Positions 8,362-15,108 of a stretch of 18,719 nt of DNA are shown here, in pieces. A program made the position numbers and the translations under genes. Source of the stretch: Syntrophaceae bacterium UBA7544 (GTDB taxonomy: Bacteria > Desulfobacterota > Syntrophia > Syntrophales > Smithellaceae); assembly GCA_002479215.1 (NCBI GenBank), contig DLME01000252.1:1-18719 (forward strand). Direction: 5' to 3'. The stretch's first letter is position 1; every line of letters begins with the position of its first letter. The notes beneath the pieces are model-generated. The model did not search any database, was not told the origin of the DNA, and was given only the letters and a program-made list of their open reading frames with translations.

Positions 8362-8384
8362 CCATTTTAAACCACGGGAAAAAC

Positions 8385-9779
8385 TTAACCTTTAAAGGCC
8401 GCAGGCATCTCTAAATGCACATCTACCGGTTGAATATATTTTTTTACAATTTCTTGCTTTTTGGTCACTTTTAGCTTTTCCAACAAGAAAGAAAACTGTT
8501 TTTCCAATTCAGCGCCCAGCTTATCACGTGTTTTTGCCGGTAGATGCCACATTTCCAATTTGAACTGGCCAAAGCCCTTTTTACGGGTTTTATATATAAA
8601 TTGCTCTTCGGTATCTTTTTCTTTCCATTCTTCTTTTAATTTAGTTTTCAAATATTTGTAGATTTTTTCCAGTAGGTCTTTAGGAAAACTGTCGCTATCG
8701 TAAATAATGTTTTGGAAGCCGGTAGCCAAATGAATTTCCGCAGCACCTACGGCCGGGAATTTGTCAAACGCCTCATTAGGAAGAGTGGAAGCGCCATGCT
8801 GTACGGCTCCGGCCAGACCAAATTGGGACCGCGCCAATTCCGATAACTTTTCCAACACAGCAAAATCTATTTTAACTTTCGCTACGCTACCGTCCGCCAG
8901 AGGAACGCCGCCGTGTGTTGTACCTGTCTGAACGCTAATCTTGCTTATACCCGTAAGCGCGGCGCCGCGTTTTTTGAGTTCCTCAAGATAGCCTTCCATA
9001 AAAGCCCGCAGTTCTTCCACGGTGCTGTTTTTCCCGCCGACCTCGCCGATTTCTCCACCCACGGAAATGGTAACTTCTTCCGGCTCCAAATCACGAATCA
9101 TTGTTGTGAGCTCCGCCGCCAAGCTGTAATTTGCCTTTTGCTGCTCTTTAACGGTTGCTTTTGTCAAATCAACCAACGTAGAGGTGTCAATATCAATGTT
9201 ATAAAAACCGGCGTCAATCGCTTCCCAAATTAAATTTTTTATCGTTTGTGTCTCTTTAGCGGCATCATCAGCAAATTTCTTGGCATTCACCTGAAAATGA
9301 TCTCCCTGCAAAAAGATAGGCCCGCGATATCCTGTTTTAATTGCGGCAGCCTGAACGGCGCAGGCATATTCCAAAGGTTTTTGCGAGGTGTAACCGATTT
9401 CGGAGCGGGCGATTTCAAAAATAACCGGTCCCGCCTGTCCTTTGATGGCCGCACGAAAAACCGCCTGGGCGACATCGTAAGTTATCCCCCGGATATTAAT
9501 CGCCGGAACAGTGAATCCTTTTAATTCTCCGCGTCCCATGGCCTCGTAAAAGGATTGAATGGAAGCAGACATAATTCCCAGAGCAACTGCCGCACGGCGA
9601 ATAAGCCAGCAGGCGGCTTCCTGTGTTGCCTGATCCGGACTAAACACGGCTGTATAAATCAAATCATCAATAAGCTCGTTTTTAAGCTTTGCCTCATCCA
9701 AAATGTGGATATCACTGCCATCCACTTTAATAATCGGCGCGCATTTATCTTTTAATTGGTTTTTATTTTCAAAAATCAT
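8385..9779 (-). CDS. Class II (metal-dependent) fructose-bisphosphate aldolase family protein
   Basis: This is a probable zinc-dependent aldolase joining or splitting triose phosphates. At 464 residues it belongs to a long variant, compared with about 340-360 for classical FbaA. Visible class II features are FTVPAINIRG (89-98), the metal-binding GDH (D160-H161 in FLQGDHFQVN), GFYNIDIDTSTL (191-202), SVGGEIGEVGGKNS (239-252), THGGVP (H289) and QHGAST (H328), giving three candidate metal-ligand histidines. The start at 9779 is chosen because AAAGGAGC lies seven bases upstream; the frame is open a further 34 codons to 9881, but that part overlaps fbp and shows no conserved motif. It follows fbp by 28 bases, so both likely act in gluconeogenesis. 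Tagatose-bisphosphate specificity cannot be excluded. Confidence 0.86.
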   Translation of the reverse strand: MIFENKNQLKDKCAPIIKVDGSDIHILDEAKLKNELIDDLIYTAVFSPDQATQEAACWLIRRAAVALGIMSASIQSFYEAMGRGELKGFTVPAINIRGITYDVAQAVFRAAIKGQAGPVIFEIARSEIGYTSQKPLEYACAVQAAAIKTGYRGPIFLQGDHFQVNAKKFADDAAKETQTIKNLIWEAIDAGFYNIDIDTSTLVDLTKATVKEQQKANYSLAAELTTMIRDLEPEEVTISVGGEIGEVGGKNSTVEELRAFMEGYLEELKKRGAALTGISKISVQTGTTHGGVPLADGSVAKVKIDFAVLEKLSELARSQFGLAGAVQHGASTLPNEAFDKFPAVGAAEIHLATGFQNIIYDSDSFPKDLLEKIYKYLKTKLKEEWKEKDTEEQFIYKTRKKGFGQFKLEMWHLPAKTRDKLGAELEKQFSFLLEKLKVTKKQEIVKKYIQPVDVHLEMPAAFKG

Positions 9780-9807
9780 AAGTGCTCCTTTATACAATAT
9801 ATTTATA

Positions 9808-10743
9808 TTAGGATAAGAATTGCTTTGCCATTCGCACTTCTGCGGAGCTGCCAATATAAATCGGCGAGCATTGATGGACATTTTCTACTTTCAAAGAGAG
9901 AATATCTTCCTTGCCGTCAGTAGCAAGGCCTCCTGCTTGCTCCATAATAAACGCCATGGGCTGTAACTCAAACAAGAGCCGCAACTTTCCCTGCGGAGAT
10001 TTTTGCAGGGCAGGATAAGTGAACAAACCGCCTTTTTTTATTAGAATTTGATTGATGTCGGGAACAAATCCGCCGCTGTAACGCAGCTTGTAACCATCTT
10101 TTTCCAGTTGTTCGACAAACTTAAGATGCGCCGGTATCCAATCACGGCGCAGCCCACCAGGCGAAAAAATCGAGCCCTTTTCCTTTAACTTAATTTTTTC
10201 CTGAGACAGAACATATTCACCTTCACGATTGAGAACAAACTCATGCGCACCCTTCCCTGCTGAATAAATCATCGTAATCAGCGGTCCATAAGTAATATAG
10301 AGCGCCGCTACCATTGTGTTTTTACCGGTATCCAAAATGGATTCCTTGTGGATGCCGATAATTGTGCCAATGGCCAGATTGGTCTCCACAAGCGATGAAC
10401 CATCAAGCGGATCTGCCGTAACTACATATTTTTCTTTACCCGAGCCAATCTTGGCTATCTCTTCCTGCTCTTCCGAAGCATACTCGCGTACAAATCCCGA
10501 ATATTGCAACTGGCTCTTCAAAATTTCATCTGCGGCACGATCCAGCGAAAGCTGGTCGTCACCGGAAATATTTTTGAATCCGGCCAATTTGCGGTTGGCC
10601 TCGTGTATTTTCGCTGATATATATTTACCGACAACGGCAATCTGCCAGATGAGACGCCGCAATTCCTCTTCCACGCCGGCCATCCACATATGCCGTCTTA
10701 GATCCATAATATTTTTTGTGTAATCGTTGATTCCTTCTCCCAT
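9808..10743 (-). CDS. fbp: Class I fructose-1,6-bisphosphatase
   Basis: The enzyme hydrolyses fructose 1,6-bisphosphate to fructose 6-phosphate, the committed gluconeogenic step, in the cytosol. The 311-residue protein has the class I metal-site motifs SEEQEE (90-95) and DPLDGSS (111-117). It also has the substrate region YSGGFVPDINQIL and the C-terminal KLRLLFELQPMAFIMEQAGG signature. It is slightly shorter than the usual 330-340 residues. The start ATG at 10743 has a G-rich AGGGGGGA tract unusually close upstream (about two bases). The only nearby alternative, an ATG 12 codons in, has its purine-rich tract too far away, so 10743 is kept. It is the first gene of the fbp-aldolase-dehydrogenase unit, with a 275-base AT-rich spacer upstream. 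Confidence 0.95.
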   Translation of the reverse strand: MGEGINDYTKNIMDLRRHMWMAGVEEELRRLIWQIAVVGKYISAKIHEANRKLAGFKNISGDDQLSLDRAADEILKSQLQYSGFVREYASEEQEEIAKIGSGKEKYVVTADPLDGSSLVETNLAIGTIIGIHKESILDTGKNTMVAALYITYGPLITMIYSAGKGAHEFVLNREGEYVLSQEKIKLKEKGSIFSPGGLRRDWIPAHLKFVEQLEKDGYKLRYSGGFVPDINQILIKKGGLFTYPALQKSPQGKLRLLFELQPMAFIMEQAGGLATDGKEDILSLKVENVHQCSPIYIGSSAEVRMAKQFLS

Positions 10744-10784
10744 CTTCCCCCCTAATTTTTAACAACACAAAAGACTTTACGTTC

Positions 10785-10832
10785 AGGAATATTCTCCAAG
10801 CAAACGTAATTAGTTTATTAACTAATATTCCT
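10785..10832 (-). repeat. Nested inverted repeats in the fbp leader region
   Basis: A nine-base perfect inverted repeat, AGGAATATT (10785-10793) and AATATTCCT (10824-10832), encloses and partly overlaps a second one, ATTAGTT-TATT-AACTAAT (10809-10826). Both lie 40-90 bases before the fbp start. On the fbp transcript they could form a stem with an inner hairpin or act as DNA-level operators. The region is AT-rich, so chance cannot be ruled out. Confidence 0.35.
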
Positions 10833-10867
10833 TAGCATTTCAAGCAAATATTTATTCAAGAAATTTG

Positions 10868-10895
10868 TTTTCCCATATTGTTTTGTTTGGGAAAA
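10868..10895. promoter_or_regulatory. Possible operator palindrome upstream of fbp
   Basis: TTTTCCCA (10868-10875) and TGGGAAAA (10888-10895) form a perfect eight-base inverted repeat with a 12-base centre. Equivalent half-site positions are 20 bases apart, two helical turns, which suits a dimeric DNA-binding protein. The loop is too long and no T-run follows, so it does not look like a terminator. The regulator is unknown. Confidence 0.4.
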
Positions 10896-11018
10896 TTATC
10901 ATTTAAAGTGAATGTTTACTATATTTTGTCTATATGCAAAGCAAGAGTCAAAGCGTATGCGCCTATAAACAAAATCTAATACCAAGCGATCAATTCGCTC
11001 ACCTTTAAGAAATAGTTA

Positions 11019-12383
11019 TCAAACGATATTTTTATACTTTTCCAATTTTTTGCGCAGTGTCTTACGGGTTATGCCGAGGCGGCGGGCGGCTTCGCTTTTG
11101 TTCCCACTGCAAGATTCGAGTGCATCCAGAATGCTTCTCTTTTCCACTTCTTCCAACGGTAAATTTTCCAGTAACCTATTTTGAGTAGGCTTAATATCAA
11201 CGGAATTATCCGCCATCATTAGTACCAACTCTTCGGCATCAAGATATTCCTTACGTGACAGAACAACTGCTCTCTCTATCGCGTTCATAAGCTCCCGGAT
11301 GTTTCCCGGCCAACTATATTTTAATAGCTTTTCCATCGCCTGCGGTGTGAAGCCTTTTATTTTTTTGGAATTCTGCGCGACAAATTGTTGCAGGAAATGT
11401 TGCGCCAGTATTGGTATATCTTCTTTTCTTTCCCGAAGTGGCGGCACATTTAGGCCAACAACATTGAGCCGGTAAAATAAATCTTCACGGAAACGGCCTC
11501 TCTCCATTTCTTTTTTTAAATCCTTATTCGAGGCGGCAATCAACCTTACATTGATTTTAATAACTTCCGCTCCACCGACACGTGTTAATTCTCTTTCCTG
11601 TAAGACTCTTAAGAGTTTCACCTGCATCGCCGGCGACATTTCACTCACTTCATCCAAAAACAGACTGCCGCCTTCCGCTTGACGAAATTTTCCCTCCCGC
11701 CTTCGTTCCGCACCGGTAAAAGCGCCTTTTTCATAGCCGAATAGCTCGGATTCCAAAAGTGTTTCTGTAAGCGCCGCGCAGTTAATCTTAATGAACGGCG
11801 CATCTTTGCGGGAGCTGTTGTAATGAATAGCATTGGCAATTACTTCTTTGCCCGTCCCCGATTCGCCGGTAATCAAAATGGTGGCTTCCGTCGCCGCAAC
11901 CTGCGCGACAGTATCGAGTAGCTTTATCATTGATGGGCTCTGGCCAATCAAGTTTTGCCGGTCAAACTGCTCACCTAATCTTACTTTTAAGTATTCGTTT
12001 TCCTTTTTCAGCCGATTATGCTCAGTAGCACGGCCGATGGCAATTTTAAGTTCATCAAAATCCAGTGGTTTGGTGAGGTAATCATAAGCACCTTTTTTTA
12101 AGGCGGTTACCGCCGTCTCCACGGAAGCGTAGGCTGTCATGATAATAACCGGAATTGCCGGATTGATAATTTTAATTTGTTCCAGTGCCTCAATTCCCGA
12201 AATATTGAGCATCCGGATATCCATTAAAATCAAATCAAAAGATGTTTGGCGTACTTTTTCAATCGCGCCTGATCCGTCATCAGCTTCGAATACTTCATAG
12301 CCCCAGCCTGCCAGCAGTTTTTTGAGCATCATGCGGTGGGCAAGATCATCATCCACGACTAAAATTGATTGATCAATTTTCAT
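11019..12383 (-). CDS. zraR: Sigma-54-dependent response regulator, NtrC/ZraR type
   Basis: This is a cytoplasmic transcription activator of 454 residues with the standard three parts. The receiver domain (1-120) has acidic pocket D11-D12, phospho-acceptor D55 (ILMDIRM), T83 and K105. The AAA+ sigma-54 interaction domain (about 145-370) has Walker A GESGTGKE (173-180), GAFTGA (220-225), which contacts sigma-54, and Walker B LFLDEV (241-246). The C-terminal Fis-type helix-turn-helix (about 415-454) has NKSEAARRLGITRKTLRKKL. The ATG lies inside the end of the kinase gene (11-base overlap), so the pair is translationally coupled. A matching -24/-12 promoter and paired palindromes sit upstream of the divergent zraP-like gene. 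The name rests on this context; AtoC/HydG-type regulators are close relatives. Confidence 0.93.
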   Translation of the reverse strand: MKIDQSILVVDDDLAHRMMLKKLLAGWGYEVFEADDGSGAIEKVRQTSFDLILMDIRMLNISGIEALEQIKIINPAIPVIIMTAYASVETAVTALKKGAYDYLTKPLDFDELKIAIGRATEHNRLKKENEYLKVRLGEQFDRQNLIGQSPSMIKLLDTVAQVAATEATILITGESGTGKEVIANAIHYNSSRKDAPFIKINCAALTETLLESELFGYEKGAFTGAERRREGKFRQAEGGSLFLDEVSEMSPAMQVKLLRVLQERELTRVGGAEVIKINVRLIAASNKDLKKEMERGRFREDLFYRLNVVGLNVPPLRERKEDIPILAQHFLQQFVAQNSKKIKGFTPQAMEKLLKYSWPGNIRELMNAIERAVVLSRKEYLDAEELVLMMADNSVDIKPTQNRLLENLPLEEVEKRSILDALESCSGNKSEAARRLGITRKTLRKKLEKYKNIV

Positions 12384-14103
12384 CTATATCCCTTTTTTTG
12401 CCGGTATCAGAAAATGGGAAAAGCAGAAATATCTTTGTCCCTTGTCCGGCTGTGCTTTCCACGTTAATGTGTCCTCCGTGCGCCTCCATTATTTTTTGCA
12501 CAATTGCCAGCCCCAGACCGGTTCCCGCCGGTTTCGATGTAAAATAAGGATCGTAAATTCGGGGTAAATCCGTTTTCTCTATCCCCATACCGGTATCGGA
12601 AATTATAACGGAAAGATAACTTTCCCCCGGTAAAAGCATAATCACCAGTTTGCCGCCTTTTTTCATAGCTGCCAGTGAATTGAGAAAAACATTGAGAAGC
12701 ACTTGCTTAATTTTATCGGGATCAACTTCGATCAGCGGTGCGTCAGTATCAATTTCCATATCAATAGTGATTTTATTCTTTCGTGCTTCGGCGTCAATTA
12801 ACTTTACTGTATGCCGAACCAAATCCGAAAATCGCGTTTTTTCTTTTTTCAATTCCAGAGGACGGGCAAATTCTATAAGCTGGCTGATTACACGATTGAG
12901 TCTTTCGACTTCTTGAATCATAACTTCCGCCGTTTTTTTATCCTCAATATTGCCGGATAGTTTTTCCTTCAGATAAACGGCAAATCCCTTGATGGAACTG
13001 AGCGGATTTCTAATCTCATGGGCAACGCCTGCGGCTAAAGAGCCGATGGAAGTCAAATGTCGGCTTTTGGTCACTTCTTTTTGCAATTCCCGTATTGCCG
13101 TCGCATCGTGTATAAGCAATATTCGTCCGGCGGGAATTCCCTCATCCATAAGCCCTGCGGCGATGATCTCCCAGATTTGATCCTTACCGTCGGGAGAAGT
13201 CAACTTAATATCACGTTCCAGCAGGCCGCCTTGTTCGGGAAGTTCTTCCAACAAATTTTTCAAAGGTTCCGGCAAAATCGTCGTTACTTCTTTACCTGAA
13301 GCATCACTGCAGGAAACATTCAAAATCGTTTGCGCTTTTTCGTTGCAGGTAACAATTTGACCGCTGTCATCCAGCGCGATAAGGCCGATGGGCATATTTT
13401 TTACCAGCGCTTCTGAAAACACCCTAATGCGGGAAAGGGAAGTACGAGTGAGGCGATAAGCTTGAGCCAGAAAAAGGGAAACAATAGCCGAAGAGCCAAT
13501 TAATAAAAGGATTAGCGCAATAATAACGGTATTTCGGGTATCTTCTTTGGTTGCTTTTTCTATGGCCGCCATATTCAGGCCGACATAAATAATCAAATTA
13601 TTATTTTCTTTGCCTTTGGATAAAGTTTTGTCTTCGACATATTTCTGCAGAGGGAAAAAACCACGGTAAACTTCGAATGTGTCCGCACCTCCCGGATTGG
13701 TAACCTGTCGCCACTGAATTTCGTTAGATAAAGCGATAAGCGTACCATCCAAATCCAAACCATATTTATCGCCCACCTGCGAAGGATCACTATCAGCGAT
13801 TATATTGCCATTGCTCGCGGCAACAATGATGTAATCAATATCCGGCTGCTGGGCTGTCTCCATTAATAATTTTTGCAGCCCAAATGTTCCTTCTTTTATA
13901 CTTAAGGGACTGCGCAGACCAGCTTCAAACGACCGGATGAGCGTCGCACCCTTCTCTATTAAAAGTTCGACCGCCTGCTCTTTTTGCCGCTGAAAATGCG
14001 CCAGAGCCATAACCGCAGCCACGATGGCCATTACGGCTATAGCGCCAATTACTACCCAAACGGAAAAATCAAACCAGAATCTTTTCTTCGTTATATTGGT
14101 CAC
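12373..14103 (-). CDS. zraS: Membrane sensor histidine kinase, ZraS-like
   Basis: This is the cognate kinase of the overlapping regulator, 576 residues from the GTG at 14103. It has a membrane segment (about 16-36), a periplasmic sensor domain (37-190), a second membrane segment (191-213), a PAS domain (about 228-335), the H-box with phospho-acceptor H362 (AGVAHEIRNPLSSIKGF) and the ATPase core (NVFLNSLAAM, SDTGMGIE, GTGLGLAIV). The GATLIRSFEAGLRS segment after the first membrane helix resembles that of E. coli ZraS. The start is set by GGAG eight bases before the GTG; the TTG two codons earlier leaves only two bases between GGAG and start. The sensed signal is unknown; zinc or envelope stress is inferred from the neighbouring zraP-like gene. 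Confidence 0.92.
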   Translation of the reverse strand: MTNITKKRFWFDFSVWVVIGAIAVMAIVAAVMALAHFQRQKEQAVELLIEKGATLIRSFEAGLRSPLSIKEGTFGLQKLLMETAQQPDIDYIIVAASNGNIIADSDPSQVGDKYGLDLDGTLIALSNEIQWRQVTNPGGADTFEVYRGFFPLQKYVEDKTLSKGKENNNLIIYVGLNMAAIEKATKEDTRNTVIIALILLLIGSSAIVSLFLAQAYRLTRTSLSRIRVFSEALVKNMPIGLIALDDSGQIVTCNEKAQTILNVSCSDASGKEVTTILPEPLKNLLEELPEQGGLLERDIKLTSPDGKDQIWEIIAAGLMDEGIPAGRILLIHDATAIRELQKEVTKSRHLTSIGSLAAGVAHEIRNPLSSIKGFAVYLKEKLSGNIEDKKTAEVMIQEVERLNRVISQLIEFARPLELKKEKTRFSDLVRHTVKLIDAEARKNKITIDMEIDTDAPLIEVDPDKIKQVLLNVFLNSLAAMKKGGKLVIMLLPGESYLSVIISDTGMGIEKTDLPRIYDPYFTSKPAGTGLGLAIVQKIMEAHGGHINVESTAGQGTKIFLLFPFSDTGKKRDIDEN

Positions 14104-14124
14104 ATCCAAATCTCCAGTAATTGC

Positions 14125-14141
14125 TGGATACTCTGTACCCA
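14125..14141. promoter_or_regulatory. Predicted regulator binding site 1 (upstream activating sequence)
   Basis: TGGATA-N5-TACCCA is an imperfect palindrome (one mismatch) of the same form as the copy at 14157-14173. Its centre is 32 bases from that copy's centre, three helical turns. It lies about 150 bases upstream of the predicted sigma-54 transcription start, a normal enhancer distance for NtrC-type activators. Confidence 0.5.
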
Positions 14142-14156
14142 GATGGATACTTTTCT

Positions 14157-14173
14157 TGGATAAATACTATCCA
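14157..14173. promoter_or_regulatory. Predicted regulator binding site 2 (upstream activating sequence)
   Basis: TGGATA-N5-TATCCA is a perfect six-base palindrome centred about 120 bases upstream of the predicted sigma-54 start. It overlaps the -10 element (14166-14171) of the predicted kinase-gene promoter, so a bound regulator could activate the zraP side and block its own operon. Inference from position and symmetry. Confidence 0.55.
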
Positions 14174-14194
14174 CTTATTCCCGAAATATTTCAA
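14166..14194 (-). promoter_or_regulatory. Sigma-70-type promoter for the kinase-regulator operon
   Basis: On the - strand TTGAAA (14194-14189), a 17-base spacer and GATAGT (14171-14166; four of six consensus bases) precede the kinase start by about 60 bases. The -10 overlaps binding site 2. Confidence 0.45.
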
Positions 14195-14257
14195 CGTGAA
14201 ATTGACATATTCGTTATTAATCTTGCGATTACCGACTGTTGGAAAATAAAAGCGCCA

Positions 14258-14274
14258 TTGGCATAAGCCTTGCT
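14258..14274 (+). promoter_or_regulatory. Sigma-54 (-24/-12) promoter for the zraP-like operon
   Basis: TTGGCA (14258-14263) and TTGCT (14270-14274) give GG at 14260-14261 and GC at 14272-14273 with exactly ten bases between, the required -24/-12 geometry. The predicted transcription start is near 14285, about 38 bases before the first ATG (14323). The neighbouring regulator carries GAFTGA, so activator and promoter type agree. Confidence 0.75.
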
Positions 14275-14311
14275 GTACAATATCTTAACTGAAGCAAAGA
14301 TAACAGAGTAG

Positions 14312-14350
14312 GGAGATTGATTATGAAAAAGTTAACATTGATATTGATAG
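14312..14350 (+). repeat. Direct repeat copy A: ribosome-binding site and signal-peptide start
   Basis: This 39-base stretch matches 14526-14564 at 34 positions. It covers the Shine-Dalgarno, the ATG and the first nine codons of the small ORF. It signals a local duplication of the zraP 5' end. Confidence 0.7.
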
Positions 14351-14508
14351 CATGCTTAATAGCCTTTCTATTGAACAGATATTATCCATTCGCTTCCAGA
14401 AAATTAATATTGGAATATATATTTGTTGCTTTCTTATCTTTCAAATTCAGTGAGTTAATGAACATTAAGGCTGTTTATAAAACACCTTACTTAGAAGTAA
14501 CTAACTAA
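14323..14508 (+). CDS. Small hydrophobic protein (61 aa) sharing its start with the zraP-like gene
   Basis: I do not recognise this protein. GGAG lies seven bases before the ATG. The first residues, MKKLTLILIACLIAFLL, form a signal-peptide-like hydrophobic segment almost identical in its first eight residues to the start of the next gene. A second hydrophobic stretch (about 31-43, ILEYIFVAFLSF) and a short polar tail follow. There is no signal-peptidase site of the AxA type, so it would probably stay in the membrane. It is the first gene after the sigma-54 promoter, 28 bases before the zraP-like gene. It may be a real small membrane protein of the stress response, or the decayed remnant of a duplicated ZraP paralogue whose periplasmic part is gone; downstream of the repeat the DNA no longer resembles zraP. 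Confidence 0.5.
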   Translation: MKKLTLILIACLIAFLLNRYYPFASRKLILEYIFVAFLSFKFSELMNIKAVYKTPYLEVTN

Positions 14509-14525
14509 TTTAAAAGCTCTTGAAA

Positions 14526-14564
14526 GGAGATTGATTATGAAAAAATTAACACTAGTATTGATGG
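14526..14564 (+). repeat. Direct repeat copy B: ribosome-binding site and signal-peptide start of the zraP-like gene
   Basis: Partner of 14312-14350 (34 of 39 bases identical), placed 214 bases downstream. It has identical spacing of seven bases between GGAG and ATG. Confidence 0.7.
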
Positions 14565-15022
14565 TTGTCGGACTTGGCTTACTCTTGAGTGCATCAGCAT
14601 TTGCCTTTGGCGGCCCTAGTGATGACGGAAGCCGTGGATATTGCAATGAAGCAGGTTTGCAGAGATTAAACCTTACAGATGAACAAAGAACCAAGATTGA
14701 AGCTCTTACCACAGCCAACCAAAAGGAAATCAGGCCGATCAGAGAAAAGATGTTTGATAAATCGGTGGCATTGCGCAGGTTGTGGCTGCAACCCAACCCG
14801 GATAAAGACAAGATAATTGCCCTACAAAAAGAAGTAAGAACACTGCGCGATCAAGTTCAGGATAAATCCACTTTGCTGCGTTTTGAAATTCGTAAAGTAC
14901 TCACCCCGGAGCAGAAAGAAAAACTGGCGAGCTTCGGCTGGGGCAGAGGTCCCGGTTTTGGACCTCGTGGCGGTATGAGGGGCCATGGAGGACCTGGACC
15001 AGGAATGGGTATGTGTCAATAG
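14537..15022 (+). CDS. zraP: Periplasmic Spy/CpxP/ZraP-like stress protein
   Basis: The 161-residue product begins with a clear signal peptide (MKKLTLVLMVVGLGLLLSAS, cut after AFA at about residue 23). The mature part has two LTxxQ-type motifs, LTDEQ (46-50) and LTPEQ (122-126), hallmarks of the Spy/CpxP/ZraP family of periplasmic chaperone-like proteins. They are separated by charged helical sequence likely to form the family's all-alpha hairpin. The tail (about 134-161) is rich in Gly, Pro, Arg and Met with a His and a terminal Cys, possibly metal-binding (inference). ZraP in enterobacteria binds zinc and restrains ZraS. Here the gene is divergent from a ZraSR-like pair and follows a sigma-54 promoter, so the same circuit is likely. 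AAAGGAGA precedes the ATG at 14537. A strong terminator follows. Confidence 0.85.
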   Translation: MKKLTLVLMVVGLGLLLSASAFAFGGPSDDGSRGYCNEAGLQRLNLTDEQRTKIEALTTANQKEIRPIREKMFDKSVALRRLWLQPNPDKDKIIALQKEVRTLRDQVQDKSTLLRFEIRKVLTPEQKEKLASFGWGRGPGFGPRGGMRGHGGPGPGMGMCQ

Positions 15023-15044
15023 CTAAAAGTCACATCCCTCCTTC

Positions 15045-15075
15045 AAAAGGGGAGCATCTGCTCCCCTTTTTTTTT
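15045..15075 (+). terminator. Rho-independent terminator after the zraP-like gene
   Basis: An 11-base perfect stem, AAAAGGGGAGC (15045-15055) with GCTCCCCTTTT (15060-15070), encloses a four-base loop. A run of nine T (15067-15075) starts in the descending arm. The T-run ends inside the -35 box of the next promoter. Confidence 0.9.
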
Positions 15076-15101
15076 ACATTCAATTGAAAAAAGTTTATAA
15101 T
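15073..15101 (+). promoter_or_regulatory. Sigma-70-type promoter for the flavodoxin-domain gene
   Basis: TTTACA (15073-15078), a 17-base spacer and TATAAT (15096-15101) are a near-consensus promoter. The expected start near 15108 lies beyond the first in-frame ATG (15100), so that ATG is unlikely to be used. Confidence 0.65.
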
Positions 15102-15108
15102 GTGGATA

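Noticed and set aside
9780..9881. 34-codon N-terminal extension of the aldolase frame
   Set aside because: It overlaps the end of fbp, lacks family motifs and has no ribosome-binding site, whereas AAAGGAGC precedes the ATG at 9779.
10985..10999. AGCGA-N5-TCGCT hairpin just after the response-regulator stop, considered as its terminator
   Set aside because: The stem has only five pairs and no U-run follows on the - strand transcript, so it does not qualify as an intrinsic terminator.
14202..14230. TTGACA at 14202-14207 in the divergent spacer, considered as a + strand sigma-70 promoter
   Set aside because: At the proper spacing the -10 position reads GCGATT, a poor match. The sigma-54 element 50 bases downstream explains + strand transcription better.
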